From assembly GCA_937136395.1 (NCBI GenBank), contig CAKZOI010000014.1, forward strand, positions 1 through 34,477: DNA of 34,477 nt, read 5' to 3'. The notes under the pieces are model-generated. The model saw only the letters and a list, made by a program, of their open reading frames with translations, made no database searches and was not told where the DNA came from. The DNA comes from an uncultured Opitutia bacterium (GTDB taxonomy: Bacteria > Verrucomicrobiota > Verrucomicrobiia > Opitutales > Coraliomargaritaceae). Of this stretch, positions 25,291 to 31,099 are shown one piece after another. Position 1 is the first letter of the stretch, and each line of letters starts with the position of its first letter. A program made the position numbers and the translations under genes.

Positions 25291-25342
25291 AAAAAGGTGT
25301 CGGGGTGCGCCAGCTGTAGGAGGGTATAAGACGCACCCCGAC
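25291..25342 (-). terminator. intrinsic terminator between SSB-like gene and primase-helicase
   Basis: On the - strand GTCGGGGTGCG (25342-25332) pairs perfectly with CGCACCCCGAC (25309-25299) across a 22-base loop and is followed by ACC and five T (25295-25291). It lies a few bases after the SSB-like stop. It would make the SSB-like mRNA more abundant than primase, or act as an attenuator. Confidence 0.8.
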
Positions 25343-25351
25343 GGACGCTGG

Positions 25352-25960
25352 CTAGAATAGTGGGTTATCGTCACTCGCCACTTCTGCTACCGGCTCGGGA
25401 GTAGCTGCCGGTGCAGTGCCTGCGTCAAACATATCAGGCCGGTCAGTCCAGCCCTCAATTTTCCAATTAGGTGCTTTGAAGCGAAGCTCGCCCTCTTTGC
25501 CCTGCATCTTGATGGTTTCTACACCCTCAAAATTTACGATAGGGAACTTGCCGGGGTTCGCTGCTTTCTCCGCAAGGTAGCTGCTGTGCAGCTCATCCAT
25601 TGCGCGCAACACTGTCTTGGCGCTGTGGCTAAACTCACGCAGCCCCAAATCCTTCGAACCAACACGCAGGCGGAACGCTTGCTTGTGTTCGTCGCTTGGT
25701 TTGGCTGGCATAGGCTCGCCAATCTTAGCCATCACGAAGTCAGGCCGACCACCGATGAAGGCCATCCAGCCCACCTCGATGTTCTCCAAGTCCATACCCA
25801 AGTTAATGGGCAGAGCAATCTCTTGCTCGTCCTTGACCCACTGCCCGTCATCGGACTGTGTGCGATTGACCGCGATGAAGTCGCCGCCCTTCGCATCGTA
25901 TTTTACGATTGGCAGAATGTCCCCTGCCGATTTAGTTTCAGTATCAAATCCTAACGCCAT
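25352..25960 (-). CDS. putative ssDNA-binding protein, 202 aa
   Basis: Beta-rich body (ILPIVKYDAKGGDFIAVNR, then EIALPINLGMDLENIEVGW, then RLRVGSKDLGLREFSHSAK) and an Ala/Pro-rich flexible linker ending in an acidic SDDNPLF tip. The acidic tail with terminal Phe is the hallmark of SSB proteins and of T7 gp2.5. It immediately precedes the primase-helicase in the operon, and a terminator behind it would raise its level, as needed for a stoichiometric coat protein. The fold assignment is inference; no classical OB signature is readable by eye. Confidence 0.65.
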   Translation of the reverse strand: MALGFDTETKSAGDILPIVKYDAKGGDFIAVNRTQSDDGQWVKDEQEIALPINLGMDLENIEVGWMAFIGGRPDFVMAKIGEPMPAKPSDEHKQAFRLRVGSKDLGLREFSHSAKTVLRAMDELHSSYLAEKAANPGKFPIVNFEGVETIKMQGKEGELRFKAPNWKIEGWTDRPDMFDAGTAPAATPEPVAEVASDDNPLF

Positions 25961-25994
25961 AACAATATCCTTTCATAAACGCTATTCATGCAAC

Positions 25995-26417
25995 CTAGAG
26001 TTCGTTGAACTCACTCACGGGGATGTAAAAACAAATGTCCCGATCCTTCGGGTCACCCCGGTCGAACCGTCCACCGATCCCCATATTCCACTTCTCCAAT
26101 CCTGCAAACGGGATGAAGCCAGTGAAATCCGTCCAGCGCACAACCAGAAAAGCCTGCCGTCCAAACGACTGCAAAAGATAGTTTGCAGACGCGACCTTGT
26201 GCGCGTTAATCATCATCGTGTCGTATTTGTCCCGCTTGAATGTGCGGCACTTAATTTCAAAGAAGCTCGACACGTCGCCGTCACGCAAGCCCGCATAGTC
26301 GAGCCGGTAGACCGGGTTCAGCTTCTCCATAACCAAGCCGTGCTTCTCGCCAATGAACGCAGCAACCGCTTGCTCATTGGTTAAGTCGTTTTGGTTTTCA
26401 TACTTGGGCACGTTCAT
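25995..26417 (-). CDS. PD-(D/E)XK nuclease-like protein, 140 aa
   Basis: Contains the nuclease core RLDYAGLRDGD (Asp40) followed by FFEIKCRTF (Glu54-x-Lys56) and a helical NAHKVASANYLLQS, then AFLVVRWTDFTGF. This order is characteristic of the PD-(D/E)XK superfamily. Overlaps the methyltransferase 3' end by 20 bases, so the two are cotranslated. Could be a recombination or DNA-degradation nuclease, or a restriction-like partner of the methyltransferase. Confidence 0.7.
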   Translation of the reverse strand: MNVPKYENQNDLTNEQAVAAFIGEKHGLVMEKLNPVYRLDYAGLRDGDVSSFFEIKCRTFKRDKYDTMMINAHKVASANYLLQSFGRQAFLVVRWTDFTGFIPFAGLEKWNMGIGGRFDRGDPKDRDICFYIPVSEFNEL

Positions 26418-27267
26418 ACCTCATAATTGTCTTGCCAATTATTTCTGGGATTTGCGGGACGACCGCGTTACCCAGTGCTTTAATTCTGTGTGACCGATTG
26501 GAAACCCCATTAACCACTCGACCCACGTCGGGTTCAGTTGGCCATCCGTTTCCGAAGTCCGTGCCGCTTCCCTCAGATTGCTGCGATATGTCTCCGAACC
26601 CATATACCTGTTCAGCACCGCTCCCTTGTGGTCGCTGGCTGCCGGGGTCGGCCACATCTTGTGCGGCGGCGGATAAGCCACCTGCTCTCTTAGTGTTGAG
26701 TGGCTTGTCCTGCCCTTCCGATTTCTCTGGTATTGCTTCTTCAACGCCTCCTCGCTGCGCGCTGGGAGCGCGTCCATCGTGTTGGGAGTTAGCCACAATC
26801 CAGACCCGGTCTCGTTTGTGCGGGGCATCGACACTGCACGCTGGAATAACAAACGGCCAGACGGTGTATCCTTCAGCCTCCAATGTAGACAATACTTCGT
26901 CGAGACCGAGTTTAATGTGTCCACTAACATTCTCGCAAATGACCCATCGTGGCCGCAACTCTCGTATAAGTCGATGCACTTCTGGCCAGAGATGTCTTTC
27001 GTCTTCTTCGCCTCTTTGACGACCTGCGACACTGAAAGGTTGGCACGGGTATCCGCCGACAATGACGTCGGGAAAAATTCCATCTGCTCGGAGTTGCTCT
27101 CCGGTGAGTTGTTTGACATCACGATAGATTGGTGTGTCTGGCCAATGCCTTCTAAGGACTGCCCTTGGGTAGTCTTCGATTTCGCAGAACGCGACTGTTT
27201 CAAATCCGGCTTCTTCAAGTCCAAGGCTAAATCCTCCTATGCCGCTGAATAAATCAAGCACTTGCAT
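26398..27267 (-). CDS. DNA (cytosine-5) methyltransferase, 289 aa
   Basis: Motif I DLFSGIGG (5-12) for SAM binding, motif IV GGYPCQPFS (71-79) with catalytic Cys75, motif VI ENV (112-114), motif VIII-like RDRVWIVA (152-159) and motif X-like ALGNAVVP near the C-terminus. Short target-recognition region (about 165-250), rich in Ser, Gly and Gln. Length is at the low end for the family. GGGAG before the ATG. Likely protects phage DNA against host restriction; the sequence specificity cannot be read from the sequence. A long second-frame ORF is nested within it. Confidence 0.95.
   Translation of the reverse strand: MQVLDLFSGIGGFSLGLEEAGFETVAFCEIEDYPRAVLRRHWPDTPIYRDVKQLTGEQLRADGIFPDVIVGGYPCQPFSVAGRQRGEEDERHLWPEVHRLIRELRPRWVICENVSGHIKLGLDEVLSTLEAEGYTVWPFVIPACSVDAPHKRDRVWIVANSQHDGRAPSAQRGGVEEAIPEKSEGQDKPLNTKRAGGLSAAAQDVADPGSQRPQGSGAEQVYGFGDISQQSEGSGTDFGNGWPTEPDVGRVVNGVSNRSHRIKALGNAVVPQIPEIIGKTIMRYERAQV
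26439..27224 (-). CDS. nested overlapping ORF in second frame of the methyltransferase gene, 261 aa
   Basis: A 786-base open frame lies entirely inside the methyltransferase gene, shifted by one base. It starts with TTG (27224) eight bases after a perfect AGGAGG; later ATG starts also exist. The predicted protein has family-like stretches: CLHWRLKDTPSGRLLFQRAVSMPRT, then GLWLTPN, then MWPTPAASDHKG, then LNPTWVEWLMGFPIGHT near the end. From memory, similar proteins recur in phages and bacteria next to or over C5 methyltransferase genes. They may be real dual coding, or database translations of a conserved enzyme in the wrong frame. Confidence 0.45.
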   Translation of the reverse strand: MDLKKPDLKQSRSAKSKTTQGQSLEGIGQTHQSIVMSNNSPESNSEQMEFFPTSLSADTRANLSVSQVVKEAKKTKDISGQKCIDLYESCGHDGSFARMLVDTLNSVSTKYCLHWRLKDTPSGRLLFQRAVSMPRTNETGSGLWLTPNTMDALPARSEEALKKQYQRNRKGRTSHSTLREQVAYPPPHKMWPTPAASDHKGAVLNRYMGSETYRSNLREAARTSETDGQLNPTWVEWLMGFPIGHTELKHWVTRSSRKSQK

Positions 27268-27676
27268 CTAAGTTCTCCCGGATGACAGCGACGCCGTAGT
27301 CCCAGTCAGCTGCGAATGGATACAGCTCGGAGCCGGTGCCGACCCACTGAATGCCGATAGCACCAAGCGGCAAAACAATGCGAGGCTTGTGCCGGTCGTA
27401 TTTATAAATGAGACACGGCAGCAAACTTTCCTCGGCCTCAGCCGCAGTCAATACCTGCTGCCACCAATCCTCTTGGTGCCACGTCCCAGCACCGTTGACA
27501 GCGTAGGATTTGCACTCGATTACAAATGGAGGCAAGACCAAGTCGCCTTCGTCTTTGACTTGGTATTGAGACAAGTTCCGGCGCAGCGGAACGTCAAGGC
27601 CGAGGTCTTCGCTCAGGGTGTTTGCCACCCAGCGTTCAAACGCGGCACCTTTGTTACGACTTTTACGACCGGACAT
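27254..27676 (-). CDS. PD-(D/E)XK endonuclease, Holliday-junction-resolvase-like, 140 aa
   Basis: Begins MSGRKSRNKGAAFERWVANTL (Glu14), then DEGDLVLPPFVIECKSY (Asp45, Glu54-x-Lys56), then a WWQQVLTAAEAE helix and LIYKYDRHKPRIVLPL. This G-x2-FER / GDL / EIECK order is that of Hjc/RecU-type resolvases and related phage nucleases. Probably processes branched DNA before packaging or during recombination with the YqaJ-type exonuclease. Overlaps the methyltransferase start by 14 bases. Confidence 0.8.
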   Translation of the reverse strand: MSGRKSRNKGAAFERWVANTLSEDLGLDVPLRRNLSQYQVKDEGDLVLPPFVIECKSYAVNGAGTWHQEDWWQQVLTAAEAEESLLPCLIYKYDRHKPRIVLPLGAIGIQWVGTGSELYPFAADWDYGVAVIRENLDASA

Positions 27677-27830
27677 ACTTACACCTGTAAACCTTAAAGC
27701 CTGCCTCTTCGGTCACCAGACCGGCATCGAAGCACTCTTGTTGCGTTTTGAAGGGCGAGTATTTTTTCCACCGCTCTTCGTGATCGCCCCATATCAGGAC
27801 GAAGAAACTAAACAATACGACGAGCCGCAT
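27663..27830 (-). CDS. small exported or membrane-anchored protein, 55 aa
   Basis: Short ORF beginning MRLVVLFSFFVLIWG, a hydrophobic signal-like segment, followed by a polar domain with Cys34 and Cys50 that could form a disulfide. ATG 27830 lies inside the 3' end of the RHH gene and its stop inside the resolvase-like gene. The ribosome site is weak, but coupling to the RHH gene is possible. It could act in the periplasm, for example in superinfection exclusion (inference). Confidence 0.6.
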   Translation of the reverse strand: MRLVVLFSFFVLIWGDHEERWKKYSPFKTQQECFDAGLVTEEAGFKVYRCKYVRS

Positions 27831-28005
27831 CGACCAACTTGTCCAATTGTGCGCTCTGCTTTTCCAAGCGACGCTCTAATTCTACAGATAAAATTTCATC
27901 AGCAAGCGCCGCCATCGAGCGGTGCGAGCTGGCCTTTAGTTCCAGCTTGAGCGCTTCGACCGTAGTCGTGCGCAGCCGGAGCATCGTTGGTTTGAGTTCA
28001 GACAT
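27808..28005 (-). CDS. ribbon-helix-helix (Arc/CopG-type) regulator, 65 aa
   Basis: First gene of the leftward unit. PTMLRLRTTTVEALKLELKASSHRSMAALADEILSVELERRLEK has the beta-strand then two-helix order of Arc-like repressors (RLR strand, helix A, S-H-RSMAALADEIL helix B). It is followed by a basic coiled tail. GAGGAG lies upstream of ATG 28005. Likely binds the divergent control region or early operators. Confidence 0.8.
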   Translation of the reverse strand: MSELKPTMLRLRTTTVEALKLELKASSHRSMAALADEILSVELERRLEKQSAQLDKLVDAARRIV

Positions 28006-28042
28006 GCTTTCTCCTCGCTATCATTTTTATATCGTAGGGGTA

Positions 28043-28071
28043 TTGCAAACTGATTAAAATGAGATTATATA
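28043..28071 (+). promoter_or_regulatory. candidate rightward sigma-70 promoter
   Basis: TTGCAA (28043-28048) and TATATA (28066-28071) with 17-base spacing. The -35 has 4 of 6 consensus bases and the -10 also 4 of 6. Transcription would start near 28078, about 28 bases before the ATG at 28106, which has AGGAGG seven bases upstream. Confidence 0.5.
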
Positions 28072-28073
28072 TA

Positions 28074-28088
28074 GAACATCGATAGAAA
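28074..28088 (+). promoter_or_regulatory. near-match to alphaproteobacterial LexA box
   Basis: GAAC-N7-GAAA matches the alphaproteobacterial SOS consensus GAAC-N7-GAAC (the complement of GTTC-N7-GTTC) in 7 of 8 fixed positions. It lies over the predicted start point of the rightward transcript, where a bound repressor would block RNA polymerase. The same operon encodes a LexA-like DNA-binding domain. Confidence 0.4.
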
Positions 28089-28105
28089 CTGTAGGAGGTA
28101 AATCG

Positions 28106-28429
28106 ATGACCAAGAAAATCGACGACCAGCTGGTCGACATCATTAAAACCATTCACGCTGACGCTGGCGAGACACTGACCGAAGAAGAAGTTGCCATCTG
28201 GCACGACGCAATCTTGGGTGCAACCGACGAGGTCGTTGACGGATTTGTCAGAGAGATACGTTACCGCGAAGGCCTCATCGAAGATGCCCGCGAAGAAGCT
28301 GGCACTTATTATGACAGCGAGATTGGCGAGACACGCATCAACGGTTACGGCAATGAAGAATATTGCGACGCCTTGCAGTCAGAGATTGCAAGCCTCGAAG
28401 CAAAAGTCAAAACAGTCCGGGGTGAATAA
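28106..28429 (+). CDS. acidic protein of the rightward early operon, 107 aa
   Basis: MTKKIDDQLVDIIKTIHADAGETL opening; strongly acidic and mainly helical with a C-terminal coiled coil (LQSEIASLEAKVKTV). Excellent ribosome site AGGAGG seven bases before ATG. The stop overlaps the recombinase ATG (TAATG). No recognised domain. Small acidic early proteins can be anti-host factors or DNA mimics; that is only a possibility here. Confidence 0.8.
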   Translation: MTKKIDDQLVDIIKTIHADAGETLTEEEVAIWHDAILGATDEVVDGFVREIRYREGLIEDAREEAGTYYDSEIGETRINGYGNEEYCDALQSEIASLEAKVKTVRGE

Positions 28430-29070
28430 TGACTAAGTATATCGCTTACTATCGTGTATCAACCAAAGCCCAAGGCCAGTCCGGTCTTGGGCTGGAGGCA
28501 CAGCAATCACTGGTCGCGCCATACGGCGACGACATCATCCACTCATTCACGGAAGTAGAAAGCGGCAAGAATGATGGCCGCCCTCAGCTCGCTGCTGCAC
28601 TCGACATGTGCCGCGAGCTGGACGCTTCCATTCTGATCGCCAAGGTCGACCGGCTCTCGCGCGACGCTGCCTTCCTGCTGACACTGCGCAAGGCCGGTGT
28701 TGACATTGTGGCCGCCGACATGCCCAACGCTGGCACGCTTGAGTTTGGCATCCGCGCTGTCGTTGCGCAGCATGAGCGCGAAGAAATCTCACGCCGCACA
28801 TCCGCTGCACTGGCCGCCGCCAAAGCTCGCGGTGTTAAGCTCGGCTCACCCAACCCACGCGCCGGTGGCTTGGCAGCCGGTGCGGCACGTCGTAAAAAGA
28901 CACAGGCCATTGCCACGAAGGCGATGCCGGTAATCACGGCGCTGCGCGATGCTGGTGCATCGCTGCGCGCCATCGCAGCACAGCTCAATGAGATGGGCAT
29001 CCCAACCGCTACCGGCAAGAGCTGGTATGCAAAGACAGTCAGCAACATGATGGAGACTTGCAATGCATGA
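28429..29070 (+). CDS. serine recombinase (resolvase/invertase family), 213 aa
   Basis: YYRVSTKAQ at the N-terminus with catalytic Ser11, then GLGLEAQ, IAKVDRLSRDAAFL and RREEISRRTSAALAAAKARG-type sequence in the E-helix region. The C-terminal helix-turn-helix is about residues 165-210 (SLRAIAAQLNEMGIPTATGKSWYAKTVSNM). Size is that of resolvases/invertases, not of large serine integrases. It cuts and rejoins DNA at short sites through a phosphoserine link. Possible roles are circle resolution, an inversion switch or integration. Confidence 0.9.
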   Translation: MTKYIAYYRVSTKAQGQSGLGLEAQQSLVAPYGDDIIHSFTEVESGKNDGRPQLAAALDMCRELDASILIAKVDRLSRDAAFLLTLRKAGVDIVAADMPNAGTLEFGIRAVVAQHEREEISRRTSAALAAAKARGVKLGSPNPRAGGLAAGAARRKKTQAIATKAMPVITALRDAGASLRAIAAQLNEMGIPTATGKSWYAKTVSNMMETCNA

Positions 29071-29188
29071 TTGGAAAGAAACTATCGTAGACCTCATCGC
29101 TTTGGTCTGCATCTTCGGCGTGGGGTATCTTGCCCTATGCTTCGCACCCGGCCTCGACGCCGCAATTATAGAAATGAAAGGTCAATAA
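29063..29188 (+). CDS. small single-helix membrane protein, 41 aa
   Basis: Short ORF starting ATG 29063, inside the recombinase end, with GGAG 7 bases upstream. Protein MHDWKETIVDLIALVCIFGVG and onwards has one transmembrane helix (about residues 8-28) and a short cytoplasmic or periplasmic tail. It ends one base before the exonuclease start. Function unknown. Confidence 0.7.
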   Translation: MHDWKETIVDLIALVCIFGVGYLALCFAPGLDAAIIEMKGQ

Positions 29189-29189
29189 A

Positions 29190-30149
29190 ATGGTTGGCAA
29201 ACTTACCCCTGATAATATGATTTCGGCTTCGGTCGTTCCGGCACTGTTAAATGCAAGCCCCTACCAGACGCCCAACGATGTGCTGCACAAAGCCATCGCC
29301 GTTGAGGAAGGCACCTACGTCGATACATTCAAACAGAACGAGGCGATGAGCTGGGGCGACGCCCTCGAGCCGGTCATCCTAGCACGCGCTGCTGATCGCC
29401 TCGGTGTAACCGACACTAAGTTCGATTACGACAAAGCCTTCTTTCATGCCGACCTGCCGCTGGCTTGTTCGCTTGATGGCTCCGGCGTAGGCAGCGGTAT
29501 TGTTAAGACTGACACCGACAAAGGCATCTACTGCATCAACGCTGAGGAAATCGACATCACCGGTCGTGGCGTGCTTGAGGCAAAGAACACCGGCAACCGG
29601 CCTGAGATTGTCCCGGCGCCGTATCGTGGCCCGCTGCAATTGCAGGCACAGATGATGTGCACCGACGCCAAGTGGGGTGCGGTCTGCGTCCTGTATGGTG
29701 GCAACGAGCTGCGCATCTTTGTCTATCAGGCACAGGCCGAGACACAGCAGATGATTGCTGATGCCATCCTCGACTTTGAGCAACGCAAGAAAGACTTTGA
29801 CTGGTATCCAATTCTGTCCAGCGGCGACGGCAACACTGCCTATCCCCGCGTCGATAGTGGCGCGCCAGAGCTGGAGCTGGACGACACCGAGGCGCTCTCC
29901 TACCTCGAAGATTTGGTCGAAGCAAAAAAGCAGAAAAAAATTGCCGAACACAAAATCAGTGAGGCCGAGGCCGGTCTCAAAGAGTTTCTCGGCAGTCACG
30001 AGAAGGCGACCGGTCTGGTGGGTAACACTCTTTACCGTGTGGCTTGGCCGATGCGCACCAAGAAAGCGTCGCCAGAAAAGGTAACACCGGCACAGCCCGA
30101 GACGCGCGTGCGTCAAAGCACACTCACCATCCGGGAGCTGTCGACATGA
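29190..30149 (+). CDS. YqaJ/lambda-exonuclease-type recombination nuclease, 319 aa
   Basis: The alpha/beta nuclease core shows WGDALEPVILA (Glu60), CSLDG (Asp96), LEAKNT (Glu130-x-Lys132) and RGPLQLQAQMMCT. This is the order of the YqaJ viral recombinase family. The C-terminal third is a coiled coil (about 235-265) and a basic tail. Degrades one strand of dsDNA ends to feed strand annealing; no annealing protein (Beta/RecT/Erf) is recognisable nearby, so the SSB-like or an unrecognised protein may do that. Confidence 0.85.
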   Translation: MVGKLTPDNMISASVVPALLNASPYQTPNDVLHKAIAVEEGTYVDTFKQNEAMSWGDALEPVILARAADRLGVTDTKFDYDKAFFHADLPLACSLDGSGVGSGIVKTDTDKGIYCINAEEIDITGRGVLEAKNTGNRPEIVPAPYRGPLQLQAQMMCTDAKWGAVCVLYGGNELRIFVYQAQAETQQMIADAILDFEQRKKDFDWYPILSSGDGNTAYPRVDSGAPELELDDTEALSYLEDLVEAKKQKKIAEHKISEAEAGLKEFLGSHEKATGLVGNTLYRVAWPMRTKKASPEKVTPAQPETRVRQSTLTIRELST

Positions 30150-30352
30150 GTGGATTGACAGCTAAGCAAGCTGAGATGCTGCGCGTTATAAAGCAGTTCA
30201 GTGAGGAGAATGGTTACACGCCATCCATCCGAGAGCTGGCGGAGTTGACCGGCAGGACAACGACGCCGACGCACACGATGATTGAGAACCTCATCAAGCG
30301 TGGCAGGCTTACCCGCATACCGGGCAGCGCAAGATCGCTTGAGGTAGTGTAA
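30146..30352 (+). CDS. LexA N-terminal-domain-like winged-helix regulator, 68 aa
   Basis: MSGLTAKQAEMLRVIKQF then NGYTPSIRELAEL and RGRLTRIPGSARSLEVV align well by eye with the DNA-binding domain of alphaproteobacterial LexA (LTRKQ-x-ELL opening and RRLPNRARALEV ending, from family knowledge). The autoprotease half is absent, so it cannot self-cleave. ATG overlaps the exonuclease stop (ATGA). Possible repressor of SOS-box promoters, including the one in the divergent region. Confidence 0.85.
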   Translation: MSGLTAKQAEMLRVIKQFSEENGYTPSIRELAELTGRTTTPTHTMIENLIKRGRLTRIPGSARSLEVV

Positions 30353-30355
30353 GAG

Positions 30356-30382
30356 AAGGGCGGCTCACTGGCCGCCCTTTTT
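30356..30382 (+). terminator. intrinsic terminator at convergence of the two units
   Basis: AAGGGCGGC (30356-30364), loop TCACTG, then GCCGCCCTT (30371-30379), followed by TTT: a 9-bp perfect stem with a T-run on the + strand (30378-30382). It terminates the rightward unit. On the - strand the hairpin is followed by a poorer T/C-rich stretch, so termination of the leftward unit is weaker. The T-run overlaps the stop codon of the converging 44-aa gene. Confidence 0.9.
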
Positions 30383-30515
30383 ATTTGCCTTGCCCGCGAT
30401 ACCGCTTCCAGCTCGCACGCTTTGATTTGTTGGCTGGCTTGCTGCGCACCGAGCTACCAATGCTGGTGCGCTTCTTTACCGGCTCAACCCTGACCTGTTC
30501 TTTTTGTTTAGCCAT
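30381..30515 (-). CDS. small basic protein, 44 aa
   Basis: ORF from ATG 30515-30513 with a GGAAGAGG ribosome site, ending at the terminator. Protein MAKQKEQVRVEPVKKRT and onwards is very Lys/Arg-rich, ending KRASWKRYRGQGK. ATG overlaps the upstream stop (TGATG). Last gene of the leftward unit; function unknown. Confidence 0.65.
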   Translation of the reverse strand: MAKQKEQVRVEPVKKRTSIGSSVRSKPANKSKRASWKRYRGQGK

Positions 30516-30631
30516 CACCTCTTCCCATACATCTTGCGCCACAACCAGCTGTCGAGCCGACCCAATGCGCGTGCCACTGCGTGCATAAAATCACTGCGCC
30601 ACACGTTACGCTTTACCCAATCCTTTAGCAT
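30515..30631 (-). CDS. small basic helical protein, 38 aa
   Basis: MLKDWVKRNVWRSDFMHAV followed by a Trp/Arg-rich amphipathic helix. ATG 30631 has GGAG six bases upstream and is preferred over alternative starts at 30643 and 30646. It overlaps the endolysin 3' end by 26 bases. Could be a lysis accessory, but nothing proves it. Confidence 0.5.
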   Translation of the reverse strand: MLKDWVKRNVWRSDFMHAVARALGRLDSWLWRKMYGKR

Positions 30632-31058
30632 ATCTTTCTCCATCATAGCTGAGACACTGCTTTCGGTTTTCGCCGTCGGCCCGGTAGCTGCAATGCACCC
30701 ACCCAGACGAAGGGTCTGTCTCATCATAAAATTCTAAGATGAGCTGGTCAAACTCTAGGTTGTCGCGTATCCACTCGGCGACCGCCAAGTTATCACATCC
30801 GATAACCTCGAAGTCTGCCGCCTCGCCCTTGGCGTGCTGGCTCTTGGCCGAGCTACCAATGGCCTTGCACAGCTGCACGCTACGAAAGCCACTGGACACT
30901 GTCACAGGGCGCTTGAAGTTATCTCGGACACGTTCCAGCACGTTGTCACACAAGGCCTTCATTGACGCGATATGCGCCTCTGAGGGGGTGTTGTCTATGC
31001 CGCGCCGCAAAGCTGTCTGCGACCGGGTCATCTCCTGCAAAGTAAAGTTGGCACTCAT
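30606..31058 (-). CDS. M15-type peptidase endolysin, 150 aa
   Basis: Zinc peptidase motif SQHAKGEAADFE gives His75 and Asp82, with the third ligand His122 in GWVHCSY. An SSGFRS segment precedes it, as in the M15_3 family. These enzymes cut peptide cross-links of peptidoglycan. Start taken at ATG 31058 (MSANFTLQEM); GTG 31082 or ATG 31067 are possible alternatives giving a few extra residues. No signal peptide, so it needs a holin. Follows the GTA-type holin. Confidence 0.85.
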   Translation of the reverse strand: MSANFTLQEMTRSQTALRRGIDNTPSEAHIASMKALCDNVLERVRDNFKRPVTVSSGFRSVQLCKAIGSSAKSQHAKGEAADFEVIGCDNLAVAEWIRDNLEFDQLILEFYDETDPSSGWVHCSYRADGENRKQCLSYDGERYAKGLGKA

Positions 31059-31099
31059 GTGCCCCATCGGTAGCGGTGCCACCGGCTTCGCAGGAGCTG

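Larger units (their letters stand above)
28006..28105. promoter_or_regulatory. divergent early control region
   Basis: The only place where gene orientation diverges. It is AT-rich (TTTTTATATC, GATTATATATAG) and has good ribosome sites on both sides. It holds a candidate rightward promoter (28043-28071), possible -10 elements for leftward transcription (TATAAT at 28069-28064, TATAAA at 28031-28026) without a good -35, two ATCGAT palindromes and a possible SOS-type box at 28074-28088. Confidence 0.75.

Noticed and set aside
28584-29063. 159-codon - strand ORF opposite the serine recombinase
   Set aside because: Ala/Ser-rich shadow frame of a GC-rich coding region; no start signal.
29379-30116. 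245-codon - strand ORF opposite the YqaJ-type exonuclease
   Set aside because: Fully antisense to a well-supported gene with catalytic motifs; no ribosome site or family resemblance.
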